Below are positions 7,639 to 17,063 of a stretch of 64,000 bases of DNA, one piece after another. The translations under genes were made by a program, and so were the position numbers. Under the pieces are notes generated by a model that saw only the letters and a program-made list of their open reading frames with translations, had not been told where the DNA came from and searched no databases. Source of the DNA: Fibrobacter sp. (lineage in GTDB: Bacteria; Fibrobacterota; Fibrobacteria; Fibrobacterales; Fibrobacteraceae); the NCBI GenBank assembly GCA_024399015.1, contig JAKSIC010000001.1, forward strand, positions 496,001 through 560,000, given 5' to 3'. Each line of letters opens with the position of its first letter. Position 1 is the stretch's first letter.

Positions 7639-10246
7639 CTTCTTCCTCACTCACTTCTGCAGGCTTTCTGCCCTTCAACAAATCCCATTCCTTGCTGTAA
7701 CCGTTCCCCACCTTTGCACCATGATCATATTTCAATGGCAAAAGATTCTTATTCGCTGTATTCACACCATAGTTGAAATCATCTGCAGCAAAGCCATCAG
7801 CAATTTCCAACTTTCCACGACTAATCTGTTCGCGACGGTACTGGTAGGAATTGTTAATCTGCTCAATCAAGGCGGCACCATCACCAACCTTAAGGAAATC
7901 GGCGGAGGGTATAAGCATATATCCCATTTCGGCAACATCCTTTCCTTCAATGCTTTCTACCAGCTTCTGATAGATAGCCAACTGGGCAAATCGATTTTCG
8001 GCAATCAGCGACTTGTATTTATCGCCTCCGGACGTGTACCACTTAAAGTCCCAGATGCGGAACTTGCCATCCTTATCGACCAGCAGCATATCCAGGAAAG
8101 ACGTGACATCAACATTGTCTGCAAGTCCGATATCGCCTGTATATTCCTTTTCGCAAGCAACAACGGTAAGACCATCCGCAGCGATTTTCGCCTTCAGTTT
8201 TTCAACAAAGTCATAGACTTCATTCTTATAGAAATGAAGATCCATCTTATTTTCATCCGAAAGCAGGATGGCTCCGTAGGCCATAACCTGCTCCTCAAAA
8301 ACCTCATCGAAATCCGTACGCTTATTTTCACCAAGCATTTGTTCCACGATTCCGTGAGCAACGACCCCCTTTACAGTATGCGCCCCAGACAAGCCGGCAA
8401 GTCCCTTAGGTTTAATATGGGCCAGACTGGAAAATACGTAGTCAAAGGGATTGTTAATCAACACGTCCAGAGCGGAGAAACTTTGGTGGGATGGCCACTT
8501 CAAAAGTTCCTGGTGCTTGATCTTGATTTCGGAAGCATTCGCCTCAATGCGGTTATCCACCTTGCGCAAGCTTGCCAGCTCACAGGTCTTGACTTCCGGG
8601 GTTTCCGTGACAGCGGCAAGATTCGACACCTTCTTTTCCAAACTGATCATGGCGGCACGCTTTTCCGTAGCCGTAACACCGATGCGGTTCACGGTTACCA
8701 AGGACAGGCGCTTCTTTGTGTGGCTCAAGTACTGGGCTTGCAGAACCTGGTTGTACGCCATTTCCTCACGACGGTTCCACAGGCGCAATTCTGCGGAAAA
8801 GGCATTTCGCTCCACCTCGGTTAAAAAGTCGTAGGTAAGGTGACTTGGTTCTTCACCATAGAAATCGCAATAAATGGTTTCATCGGCAATGCCTACGATA
8901 TTTGCCGGGGTATGTACCACGGTACGGCTGCCAACTTGGGCATCATACTGCGGATAGTCCATGGAAGCAACCAAAATGGAAAGCCAAGTCTGAACCTGGT
9001 CCAGTGAAATTTCCTCTCCTTGATGTTCTTTCAGCAGGCCGGCAATCACATCCGCCTGGTTTGCTACCGCGAAAAGTTGCTGAGACAGAAGTTCGTCGTC
9101 AACCACATTTGCAAACTGACGGCACCAATTCACAAACTTGTCTACGAATTCACTCAGGTCAACATGGTCTGCTACCGGCAGGAACGTCTTGACCAGTTTC
9201 TCGTTCTTGTTCTTGTCCTCGTCAATAAAATTCTGGATTACGGATTCGCATTCCGGATTGAAGAATCCGTTCCTGGCAGTCACCTCATTACACAATTCCT
9301 GACGGAACTTTCGAGGAAGCGGATTTACGCCTGTATTAAGCCATTCCACCAAGTTCTTGAGGTTCTGTGTTTCAGAGAACAAGCCAACGCCAATAGTCAA
9401 CAACTGCAACGTCTGCGGAACGGTTTGCCTTACCGTAGAACCAGCAGTGGGCTTGCCCTGAAAGTGTAGCCAGTTATCCAAAAGTTTGTTGTCGCCATTG
9501 ACCCACACATCATACTTATCCGCAGGGAGGGTCGACAGATAGGCAAGCGCCTGTTCAATAGTCTCGAAGTTCAAGATATTGAAGCTCTTGTCATCCGGGG
9601 AAAGTTCAAGATTTCCGGATTCATCCTTGGGGCCGGAGATTTCGCCATTGACAAGCAGGTCGGTAACGTACTTGAGATTGCTTTTTGCTTTCTGCTTCGC
9701 GGGAGCAAGCAGGCTAACCTTTACGCCTCGGCCTTCGAGGGCCTTAAGCAGGTCCTGAACCGCGGGGCGCATCAGCTCCACTTTGCAAGGAATTTCAATT
9801 TCCAGATTTTCCGGCAGGGCACATCCCTTTTCGACAGCATCGGTAATGGACTTCAGCAGTTCAAATGTCGAGGGCATGTCAAAGTTCCGCTCAATATCGG
9901 CAAGAACCTCGAAACGTTTCGTGGGAGCCGGCGTTTCAGCAGTCCAGCCCGCCATACGCATTTCATCGCGCCAAGTCAGGCACTTTCGCGCAGTATTGAG
10001 ACCATCGATACCAAAAGATTTTGCAAGAACGCAATCACCGTGATTTTTGATGTATTCACGAAGCAGGTGATAGTAGCGAACCAGGCGCTCTGCAGGGGCC
10101 GCCACCTTCACGTTCACGCCGCTATACATCTGCAGCAGATCCAAAAGGCCTGCCAAGTTCTTGACATCGTAATTGAAAAGGCAATCTCCTTCCTTAAGGT
10201 TCAGAAAGGAAAATCCAGAAATATCAGGAATAAAAACTATCTTCAT
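7631..10246 (-). CDS. addB: AddB-like PD-(D/E)xK nuclease subunit
   Basis: This 871-residue protein is the probable partner of the helicase encoded immediately downstream. Its C-terminal third has the RecB/Cas4-type nuclease pattern: a His motif (HGIVEQML, about 645), then an acidic residue and the core IWDFKW (about 755), then Gln/Tyr (AQLAIYQK). The N-terminal two thirds look like a degenerate, helicase-like RecC/AddB fold; I see no Walker A. The four cysteines that hold the iron-sulfur cluster in Bacillus AddB are not apparent. A TTG-N20-TATCTA promoter-like pair lies about 35-60 bp upstream (10279-10309). The assignment rests on motif and operon, not overall similarity. Confidence 0.78.
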   Translation of the reverse strand: MKIVFIPDISGFSFLNLKEGDCLFNYDVKNLAGLLDLLQMYSGVNVKVAAPAERLVRYYHLLREYIKNHGDCVLAKSFGIDGLNTARKCLTWRDEMRMAGWTAETPAPTKRFEVLADIERNFDMPSTFELLKSITDAVEKGCALPENLEIEIPCKVELMRPAVQDLLKALEGRGVKVSLLAPAKQKAKSNLKYVTDLLVNGEISGPKDESGNLELSPDDKSFNILNFETIEQALAYLSTLPADKYDVWVNGDNKLLDNWLHFQGKPTAGSTVRQTVPQTLQLLTIGVGLFSETQNLKNLVEWLNTGVNPLPRKFRQELCNEVTARNGFFNPECESVIQNFIDEDKNKNEKLVKTFLPVADHVDLSEFVDKFVNWCRQFANVVDDELLSQQLFAVANQADVIAGLLKEHQGEEISLDQVQTWLSILVASMDYPQYDAQVGSRTVVHTPANIVGIADETIYCDFYGEEPSHLTYDFLTEVERNAFSAELRLWNRREEMAYNQVLQAQYLSHTKKRLSLVTVNRIGVTATEKRAAMISLEKKVSNLAAVTETPEVKTCELASLRKVDNRIEANASEIKIKHQELLKWPSHQSFSALDVLINNPFDYVFSSLAHIKPKGLAGLSGAHTVKGVVAHGIVEQMLGENKRTDFDEVFEEQVMAYGAILLSDENKMDLHFYKNEVYDFVEKLKAKIAADGLTVVACEKEYTGDIGLADNVDVTSFLDMLLVDKDGKFRIWDFKWYTSGGDKYKSLIAENRFAQLAIYQKLVESIEGKDVAEMGYMLIPSADFLKVGDGAALIEQINNSYQYRREQISRGKLEIADGFAADDFNYGVNTANKNLLPLKYDHGAKVGNGYSKEWDLLKGRKPAEVSEEEDA

Positions 10247-10438
10247 ACATCATGCAATGTTAACAAAAGAAAATGCACACTAGATAAATTGTCGCCTGGC
10301 AGGCCACAATTTTCACGTCCGGAAAAAATATATTGTCCAGCATAACAAAAAATCGTACTTATTCTGCGTTTTTGCTGACAAAGTCGGTGCAAAGGTACGA
10401 TAAAGTCATCGAAAACTATCTCTTTCAACGGGGAAACT

Positions 10439-12352
10439 ATGCGCGAGACCAGGCAAGATTTCTACGATAACGGCAACTTGAGATCCAGCATCCAGTACGA
10501 AGGCGAGCTGATGGACGGCGTCGCCGAATACTACTATTACAATGGCCGTATCAAGTGCAGAATACCCTACGAAAAAGGAAACGTTGTTGACTGCAACGTG
10601 CCCGTTCTCGACGAGGACGGGGCAGTTTTCCGTACCGATATCTGGCGCAACGGCAAGTGCAGGGTATACAACATTGCGGGTTCCCTCATTGGGGAATTCT
10701 CGCTTTTCAACGGCAATAGCCAGGGCGATGAGCGTTGGTACAACAACGACGGCACCTTGCGCGAAACCTGCACCTGCGTGAACGGCAAGTACGAGGGCTT
10801 GCGCAAATTCTACTACGGCAACGGCCAGGTCCGCCAGCAGGAATGCTTCTTCAACGACATGAGGCAAGGCGAAACCGTCTCCTTTTACGAGAACGGCAAG
10901 ATCCATTCCACCACGCCGTACGTAAACGACAAGGCCGAGGGCGTCGCAAAACTTTACAACGAAAATGGAACGCTGTGCGCAGAACGCAGGTTCGCAAACG
11001 ACAAGCTGAACGGTCCAGCAACCTACTTCTATGAAGACGGCTCAATTCGTCTGCGGGCTAACTACAAGGACAACTTGATGCACGGCGAATATTGCGCCTA
11101 CTGGGAAAATGGATTTGTACGTTATAAAATGCAATACAACGAAGGCCTCGTGGTCGACGGTGACGTAGAATGCCTTGACAAAGACGGAAACGTAAGGAAC
11201 GTCGAGCACTGGGAAGGCGGCCACTTGATTATCCGATTTGAAAGCGGGGCCATTCGCAAGGACCTGCCCTACTTCAACGGAAGTCTTCAAGGCAACGCCA
11301 AGGTATTCTTCGAAAACGGGGAACTCGAAAGCACCGCATTCTTTCAGAACGGTGATATCGAAGGTACGGAACTTGCCTACTTCGAAAACGGGGCGCTGGA
11401 ATCTATCACACCATACGTTCATGGATACAAGAACGGCATCGGCAAGAAATTCTACAGGAACGGGATGTTGCGCTGCGAAACGACCTACAACAACGGGCTC
11501 GCAAACGGTACCGAAAAAATGTGGAGTAATGAAGGCCAACTGATCTGGCAGAACTTCTATGTAGACGGAAGCGAATGCGGCTGCAAGTACTACCGCTATT
11601 ACGATAGCGGCAAGTTGTTCAGCGAAATCGAGATGACTGGCGGACTCCCCAACGGAACCGAAAAGGCTTACTATGAAAACGGCGCCTTGACAAGCAAAAT
11701 GCAGTACAAGGACGGCATGGTCATCGACGGTGAATATAAGCTGTACGACGACTCCGGAAAGGCTAAGTTCAATATCGTTTGGAAGAACAACGTTGGCCGC
11801 GCCCACTTTGAGGACGGCTCCCTTCGTTTCGAAACATTCAACTACAGGGATGTACCCAATGGACATTACCAGGAAAACAACGAGGACGGCGAAGTCCTTC
11901 AAGATATTTTCATGTTCAACGGAGTGCCCTGCGACAGTTTCCAGGAATTCCTGGACAACACCTTTGACACCTTGGCAGAAGACTGCGAAGCGTTCTTTAG
12001 CAGCGCCGTGAATGAATCCGAAGAAGACCGAATTGTAGTCGGTTCAGAAGGAGACCGCGCGGGGCTCTGGCGTGAAAGATTCAATGACTTCTTCAGGAAC
12101 TGCTACGAGAAAATCATGGAGAATGAGGGGCGCGACAGCAATGCGGCCACCGACTGGTGCGAGCAAGCCGACGCCTACGACAACTACGAAGAACTGAAGG
12201 ACTTCCCCCACGACAGCCGCGAGCTTACCAACGTGCAGTTCATCCAGAAGGTTGTCCGCGAATTCATTCTGCGATTGCGCCTGCCCAACGACGGCCTGAC
12301 GGAGCTGAACATCGCCGAGGAGTTGCAGTACCTAGTAAGCGTGAAACAGTAA
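10439..12352 (+). CDS. MORN-like (YwqK-type) repeat protein
   Basis: Residues 1 to about 490 consist of some twenty imperfect units of about 23 residues with the core Y-x-(E/D)-N-G-x-L ... G. This is the MORN-variant pattern found in proteins annotated as YwqK antitoxin-like. The last 145 residues are non-repetitive, acidic and rich in helix formers, and may be a separate effector or interaction domain. No signal peptide is seen. In YwqK relatives the repeat is a protein-binding solenoid; the antitoxin label is poorly founded and no toxin gene lies next door. A strong terminator follows, so the gene is probably transcribed alone. Confidence 0.7.
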   Translation: MRETRQDFYDNGNLRSSIQYEGELMDGVAEYYYYNGRIKCRIPYEKGNVVDCNVPVLDEDGAVFRTDIWRNGKCRVYNIAGSLIGEFSLFNGNSQGDERWYNNDGTLRETCTCVNGKYEGLRKFYYGNGQVRQQECFFNDMRQGETVSFYENGKIHSTTPYVNDKAEGVAKLYNENGTLCAERRFANDKLNGPATYFYEDGSIRLRANYKDNLMHGEYCAYWENGFVRYKMQYNEGLVVDGDVECLDKDGNVRNVEHWEGGHLIIRFESGAIRKDLPYFNGSLQGNAKVFFENGELESTAFFQNGDIEGTELAYFENGALESITPYVHGYKNGIGKKFYRNGMLRCETTYNNGLANGTEKMWSNEGQLIWQNFYVDGSECGCKYYRYYDSGKLFSEIEMTGGLPNGTEKAYYENGALTSKMQYKDGMVIDGEYKLYDDSGKAKFNIVWKNNVGRAHFEDGSLRFETFNYRDVPNGHYQENNEDGEVLQDIFMFNGVPCDSFQEFLDNTFDTLAEDCEAFFSSAVNESEEDRIVVGSEGDRAGLWRERFNDFFRNCYEKIMENEGRDSNAATDWCEQADAYDNYEELKDFPHDSRELTNVQFIQKVVREFILRLRLPNDGLTELNIAEELQYLVSVKQ

Positions 12353-12373
12353 ATGCGGAATTCGCCAAGAAGC

Positions 12374-12407
12374 AAAAAGTCCCCGGACATTCATCCGGGG
12401 ACTTTTT
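12374..12407. terminator. Rho-independent terminator, likely bidirectional
   Basis: A perfect 13-bp stem (AAAAAGTCCCCGG / CCGGGGACTTTTT) with an 8-nt loop lies between the convergent MORN-repeat and prs genes. A and T runs on the two sides allow it to act both ways. Confidence 0.85.
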
Positions 12408-12438
12408 TTATCTAGATTCCTCGAGCCTCGAGCCTAAA

Positions 12439-13605
12439 TTAGTACTGCTGAGGCGGCCAACGGGGGTTCTTGGAGGACATGTCGATCTTGTAGAAGTCGC
12501 GTTCGAAACGACCGTCGTCCATGCCGTACATCTGCATCACGTGGCGAGCAATCCACTTACCGAGCTTGAGGACGGTGAGCTTCTTACGGAGACGACCCTG
12601 GCAGTCACGGTTCATGATATCCGGCAGGGTGGAGGTGGTAAGAATTTCGTCGATTGCGGGGCTGTTCAGCTTTTCACGAGCTTCTGCACTGGTGTGGAAG
12701 TGGGTGACGCCGAAGCACACGCGGTTGGGGTTGCCCTTCTTGATGTGTTCGCAGCACTGAACGATGGTGGTACCGGTACGGACCATGTCGTCGAACACGA
12801 TCACGTCCTTGCCTTCGATTTCGTCGATGCTGATGTCGGAAAGTTCCGGGTTGAAGGTCATGGAGATTTCACGTTCGCCGGTACGGACCTTGTCCATCAC
12901 CACGCGCTTGCATTCCGGGAGCTGGAGAGCATCGTAGACAGCGTTCATGAAGGGGCGTGCGCCCTTGTCCGGGGAGACGATCACCAGGTTGTTGCCATCC
13001 TTACCGCACTGCACGAAGTTGCTGTTCTTGATGTAGTGAGCGTAAACGTCAGTCGGAATCAGGTTGTGGAAGTGACCTTCGAAAATGTCGTTGAAGAGGT
13101 TCTGGACCTTGATGGAGTGGTTGTGGCAGGTGACCACAGCGTCCACGCCGGACTTCTTCAGGAGTTCAGCATAGAGCATGCTGGAGAAAGCCTGGCCGTC
13201 GAACTTCTTGAGGTCTGCATCCGGGCGATCCTTTTCAAGTTCGCCAACGCGGTGGGGGCCGCGGTCCTGTGCAGAGTAGAACAAGTCCGGTTCCACGAGA
13301 ACGACCTGTTCGGCACCGTTGTCCTTTGCGGCGCGGGCGAGGATCATGTTGCGCATGGCGTAGTCGTTACGGCTGCGTTCGTGGTTGGAAACGGAGCAGA
13401 TAAGGACAATCTTGCCTTCGAGACGGCGACCGATATGTTCGATGTCATCGGCATCCAGCATGTAGCGGGGGCAGAATTCGGAGTTGGCGAAGGTCTTGAG
13501 GGAGACCACGTCGGAAATATCTTCACGAAGACCAATGTACTGGGCCATGTCGATGGCGAACGGATCATCGGTGAAGTTACCGGTCACGATAAAACGATCT
13601 GACAT
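12439..13605 (-). CDS. prs: Ribose-phosphate pyrophosphokinase (PRPP synthetase)
   Basis: The enzyme makes 5-phosphoribosyl-1-pyrophosphate from ribose-5-phosphate and ATP for nucleotide, His and Trp synthesis. The PRPP-binding loop is VIVFDDMVRTGTT (residues 268-280), and a phosphoribosyltransferase-type fold surrounds it. VSPDKGARP (about 210-218) matches the conserved SPDxGG region of the family. At 388 residues it is longer than the usual 310-320; the extra length is spread through the middle and C-terminus. A promoter-like TTG-N20-TATATTTT lies 40-71 bp upstream. The gene is convergent with the MORN gene and divergent from the GH74 gene. Confidence 0.88.
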   Translation of the reverse strand: MSDRFIVTGNFTDDPFAIDMAQYIGLREDISDVVSLKTFANSEFCPRYMLDADDIEHIGRRLEGKIVLICSVSNHERSRNDYAMRNMILARAAKDNGAEQVVLVEPDLFYSAQDRGPHRVGELEKDRPDADLKKFDGQAFSSMLYAELLKKSGVDAVVTCHNHSIKVQNLFNDIFEGHFHNLIPTDVYAHYIKNSNFVQCGKDGNNLVIVSPDKGARPFMNAVYDALQLPECKRVVMDKVRTGEREISMTFNPELSDISIDEIEGKDVIVFDDMVRTGTTIVQCCEHIKKGNPNRVCFGVTHFHTSAEAREKLNSPAIDEILTTSTLPDIMNRDCQGRLRKKLTVLKLGKWIARHVMQMYGMDDGRFERDFYKIDMSSKNPRWPPQQY

Positions 13606-13645
13606 AAGATTGCCTTTTTTAAAGGTTTTTAGTGGTTTGTGCGTA

Positions 13646-13676
13646 AAAATATAGTTAGATAAGGGGCAATTTTCAA
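13646..13676 (-). promoter_or_regulatory. Promoter-like TTG-N20-TATATTTT upstream of prs
   Basis: On the minus strand, TTG (13676-13674) is followed by exactly 20 nt and then TATATTTT (13653-13646), 40 nt before the prs start. The arrangement matches Bacteroidota-type -33/-7 promoters. Confidence 0.5.
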
Positions 13677-13829
13677 TGTTTTTTGATTCTCACATTCCCT
13701 GTTGCAGGGTTGTAGAACACCTCTCAACGTTTATTATCACCCTTCCTAAATCCTTAAGTCCTTTTCTGTCAAAGGGGTATAAATTATAGTGGCAAAAAAG
13801 GGGTTTCACCCCAAAGGTTGTTGGGATTT

Positions 13830-16415
13830 ATGAAAAAATTTATCGTTTTGGGCCTTTCTCTGCTTGCTACCGCAAGTATGGCAGAAAAATACGACTGGGG
13901 CAACGTCCGTTTCGACGGCGGTGGTTTTGTTAGCGCCGTCCTCCCCCATCCAGCAGAAAAGAATCTTTTGTACGCACGTACCGACGTGGGCGGCATTTAC
14001 CGCTGGGACGCAGGTCACGGCATTTGGCTCCCCCTCATGGACCAGTTCAGCGAATTGGACAAGGGCCTTTACGGCACCGAATCCTTTGCCCTGGACCCCA
14101 CCGACCCCAAGCGCATCTATGTGCTGGCAGGTACCGGCTATTTTAGCTGGGGACGTACCGCTGTGCTCCGCTCCGAAGACTATGGCAGCACCTGGGACAC
14201 CACCTACGTGGGCTTCAAGGACGGCACCGGTATTTTGGCACACGGTAACGGCATGGGCCGCCAGACCGGCGAAAAGCTGGCTGTGGACCCCAACATGCCG
14301 AACATCATCCTTTGCGGCAGCCGTAACGCAGGTATCTATAGAAGTACCGACTACGGCAAGACCTGGGAAAGTTTCTACAAGGTAGCCATCTCCAGCGCCA
14401 CCCAGAGCGCCTTGAATGGCGTGAACGGCGTGGCATTCGTCATGTTCGACGAATCCCAGGGCAAGTTGGCCGACGGCAGCACCGCCACTATTTATATCGG
14501 CATTTCCGACACCAAGGACAACCTGCAGGTTTCCAAGGACGGCGGCAAGACCTGGAAGGTTATCGAAGGTGGCCCCGCCAAGTACATGCCCCACCGCGCA
14601 AAGATCGTGGACGGCGAAATGTTCATTACCTACGCCGATGGCCCGGGCCCCCACACCATCAACAGCGGCGCTGTGATGAAGCTGGATCTCAAGACCAACA
14701 CCTGGACCGACATTACGCCCTACGATGACGAAGAAGACGATCAGGGCAACATGCAGCACAAGAAGAACGAAAGTTCCTACGGCGGCATCGCCATCGACCC
14801 CAAGGACAAGAACCATATCGTGGTTTCCACTTTGGGTAAGTACACCGGCCGTCACGTGACCAAGGATGAACGCGACAACTACGGCGACCGCATTTACGTA
14901 ACAACCGACGGCGGCAAGAACTGGGTTCACGGCCAGCACTACAACGATATTCCCAACATCGACGCCAACGGCACCGACTGGATTCCGGGTAACGCAATCC
15001 ACTGGGCAGGCTCTTTGGAATTCGACCCCTTCGATAACAAGAAGGTTTGGGTCACCAGCGGTAACGGCATTTTCACTACCGACGACATCACCGCCAAGGT
15101 TCCCGTATGGAAGTTCGAATCCAAGGGTATCGAAGAAACCGTTCCTCTGGATATCGTAAGCATTCCGGGCGGCCCGCTGGTCACTGCTATTGGAGACTAC
15201 GACGGCGGCGTCTACAAGGATATTAACGCTCCGGTCAAGCGCCACTTCCCCATTGTGGGCTCCACCGAAAGCATGGGCTACGCTCCCTTGACAGGTACAC
15301 TGGTCCGCACTGGCGTGACAACGGAATACCTGCAGTACGAAAGCAAGAACCACAATATGATGTACCGCTCCGACGACATGGGCGAAACATGGACCGACCT
15401 GGAAGTTGACGGCATCATCAAGGGTTCCAAGGGTATCGTGGCACTCTCCGCAGATGGCAAGGTCATCATGCACAAGCCGGAAAACGGATCTTCCTACTAC
15501 CGCTCCGCAGATAACGGCAAGACATGGACTGCAGTGACCCTTAGCGCAGGCAGCGGCCGCATGACTCCGGACCCGGTAAATCCTGATGTATTCTACCTGG
15601 CCGGCGACAATGGCGAGTTCTACGTTTCCAGCGACGCAGGCAAAACATTCAAACAGGCATCCAACCTCAAGACCAACGAAAACTGGTCTGGTGCAGGCAA
15701 CCCCATCCGCACGGTTCCCGGCAAGGAAGGTCACGTTTGGGTAGCCCGCGACCAGGAACAGATTTGGCAAGCCGACGGTTACTCTCATAACGGTCTCAGC
15801 TACACCGAAGACGGCGGCAAGACCTGGACTGATTGCAACATCGTGGGTACCGCAGTTGCAGTAGGTATCGGAAAGGCCAAGGAAGGCGCCGACTACGAAA
15901 CCATCTACATCTGGGGCGGCACCAAGGATTCCATCGGCGAAAAGCAGTGGGGCGGCACGGAATACAAGTATTCCCCCGTTGGCATCTACCGCAGTACCGA
16001 CAAGTGCAAGACCTTCGAACGCATCAACGATGACATGCACCAGTTCGGCGGTCCGGGTAACGGCAAGTTCGTTGTAGGCGACATGAATACCTACGGCGTC
16101 GTGTACATGAGTACCGTAGGCCGCGGCACCATCGTGGGTGCTCCGGAAGGTACCGTGGTGCAGGGCGTCAAGACCGTACGCCTCCCCAATAGAATTTCCG
16201 CAAGCATGCAGCTGGCAGGCCGCAACCTCTTCGTGGCCGCTCCTGCAGACTCCCGCGTGATGCTGATGGACACCAAAGGACGCGTCAAGCAGATGCACGC
16301 TGTTAACGGCAGCGCCACCATCTCCCTGGAAAGCCTGAACGCAGGCACCTACTTCGCCAAGGTAATCTCCAACCACGGCGCAGTGCTCATGGTCCGCAAG
16401 GTAAGCCTGAAGTAA
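13830..16415 (+). CDS. Secreted GH74 xyloglucanase with T9SS-like C-terminal tail
   Basis: The 861-residue precursor starts with a signal peptide (MKKFIVLGLSLLATASMA). The N-terminal sequence includes GGGFVS and RTDVGGIYRWD, typical of the first blade of glycoside hydrolase family 74, which cuts the beta-1,4-glucan backbone of xyloglucan. Repeated (S/T)-x-D-x-G-x-T-W motifs (for example SKDGGKTWK) mark the two seven-bladed propellers. The last 75 residues have the form of a type A T9SS sorting domain: a short beta-sandwich, LNAGTYFAKV, and a basic end VRKVSLK. The enzyme is therefore probably exported and surface-attached or released. The ATG at 13830 is preferred over a TTG four codons upstream. 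Confidence 0.88.
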   Translation: MKKFIVLGLSLLATASMAEKYDWGNVRFDGGGFVSAVLPHPAEKNLLYARTDVGGIYRWDAGHGIWLPLMDQFSELDKGLYGTESFALDPTDPKRIYVLAGTGYFSWGRTAVLRSEDYGSTWDTTYVGFKDGTGILAHGNGMGRQTGEKLAVDPNMPNIILCGSRNAGIYRSTDYGKTWESFYKVAISSATQSALNGVNGVAFVMFDESQGKLADGSTATIYIGISDTKDNLQVSKDGGKTWKVIEGGPAKYMPHRAKIVDGEMFITYADGPGPHTINSGAVMKLDLKTNTWTDITPYDDEEDDQGNMQHKKNESSYGGIAIDPKDKNHIVVSTLGKYTGRHVTKDERDNYGDRIYVTTDGGKNWVHGQHYNDIPNIDANGTDWIPGNAIHWAGSLEFDPFDNKKVWVTSGNGIFTTDDITAKVPVWKFESKGIEETVPLDIVSIPGGPLVTAIGDYDGGVYKDINAPVKRHFPIVGSTESMGYAPLTGTLVRTGVTTEYLQYESKNHNMMYRSDDMGETWTDLEVDGIIKGSKGIVALSADGKVIMHKPENGSSYYRSADNGKTWTAVTLSAGSGRMTPDPVNPDVFYLAGDNGEFYVSSDAGKTFKQASNLKTNENWSGAGNPIRTVPGKEGHVWVARDQEQIWQADGYSHNGLSYTEDGGKTWTDCNIVGTAVAVGIGKAKEGADYETIYIWGGTKDSIGEKQWGGTEYKYSPVGIYRSTDKCKTFERINDDMHQFGGPGNGKFVVGDMNTYGVVYMSTVGRGTIVGAPEGTVVQGVKTVRLPNRISASMQLAGRNLFVAAPADSRVMLMDTKGRVKQMHAVNGSATISLESLNAGTYFAKVISNHGAVLMVRKVSLK

Positions 16416-16495
16416 AAGTTTCGCGGACAGGCTCCGCTCAGTACAAGACCGCGCGGGTCTTAAACCGCGCATGAATCTCTCCAACAACCAAAACG

Positions 16496-16529
16496 AAATC
16501 CGTAGGAAGCAATTCCTACGGATTTTTTT
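16496..16529 (+). terminator. Rho-independent terminator after the GH74 gene
   Basis: A 12-bp perfect stem (AAATCCGTAGGA / TCCTACGGATTT) with a 6-nt loop is followed by a T run. The next gene begins 14 bp later. Confidence 0.85.
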
Positions 16530-16543
16530 ATAATTTTGAATTT

Positions 16544-16930
16544 ATGGTTAGGATTTCAAAGATTATTTCAATTCTTTTGTGCGCCGCTGTTTTGCTGGGT
16601 ACCACCGGGTGCTCCACCTGCAGTACGGGAATGCACCCCATCACAGATGGCATGGCATGCGGAGCAAGCATAGGCGTAGCCCCGGGAGTAGTCATGTTCC
16701 TAGGGTTTGCCGCCATTTCAGAAGATGATGACGAAGGCTATTATGACAAGTCTGAACGAGAGCGAAAAATCGAGGACGGCCTTTTTCTCGGTTCCCTTGC
16801 CGCTATGGCTGGCGGAGCTCTGATCGGCGGAGCCATAGGCGCTATCGTAGGAACCATCGATTGGCTCACCACAGGTCCAGATCCCAGACCAAAATACGAC
16901 GAGAACTACGACCCTAACAAGCACCCTTAA
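16544..16930 (+). CDS. Small lipoprotein with glycine-zipper segments
   Basis: The 128-residue precursor has a lipobox LGTTGC with the lipidated Cys at residue 23. Two Gly/Ala-rich hydrophobic stretches (about residues 41-60 and 82-108, the latter with GGALIGGAIGAIVG) resemble glycine-zipper membrane or oligomer motifs, separated by an acidic loop. It is therefore envelope-associated; its role is unknown. The box TAATTTTG ends 5 nt before the ATG and there is no Shine-Dalgarno, suggesting a very short or absent leader. A hairpin terminator follows. Confidence 0.65.
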   Translation: MVRISKIISILLCAAVLLGTTGCSTCSTGMHPITDGMACGASIGVAPGVVMFLGFAAISEDDDEGYYDKSERERKIEDGLFLGSLAAMAGGALIGGAIGAIVGTIDWLTTGPDPRPKYDENYDPNKHP

Positions 16931-16953
16931 AAATTTGAAAACAGATTGCACGA

Positions 16954-16985
16954 AAAAAGCCGACGAGTAAATCGCCGGCCTTTTT
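16954..16985 (+). terminator. Probable terminator
   Basis: An imperfect hairpin built on AAAAAGCCG and CGGCCTTTTT follows the small lipoprotein gene. Confidence 0.5.
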
Positions 16986-17005
16986 AATGTCATGGGCACT
17001 TGCTT

Positions 17006-17034
17006 GTCATTGCGAGCCCGAAGGGCGAAGCAAT
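17006..17034. repeat. Intergenic REP-like hairpin (GTCATTGCGAG type)
   Basis: A hairpin whose arms are ATTGC-GAGCCC and GGGC-GAAGCAAT lies between convergent genes. The GTCATTGCGAGCC-type sequence is a widespread intergenic repeat in bacteria; only one copy is seen here. Confidence 0.45.
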
Positions 17035-17063
17035 CGAAGCACTTGCCTCGTTCAGTTCTTTAA

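Noticed and set aside
10439-12352. Toxin-antitoxin system based on the YwqK-like repeat protein
   Set aside because: No small toxin gene lies beside it, and the family label rests on weak evidence.
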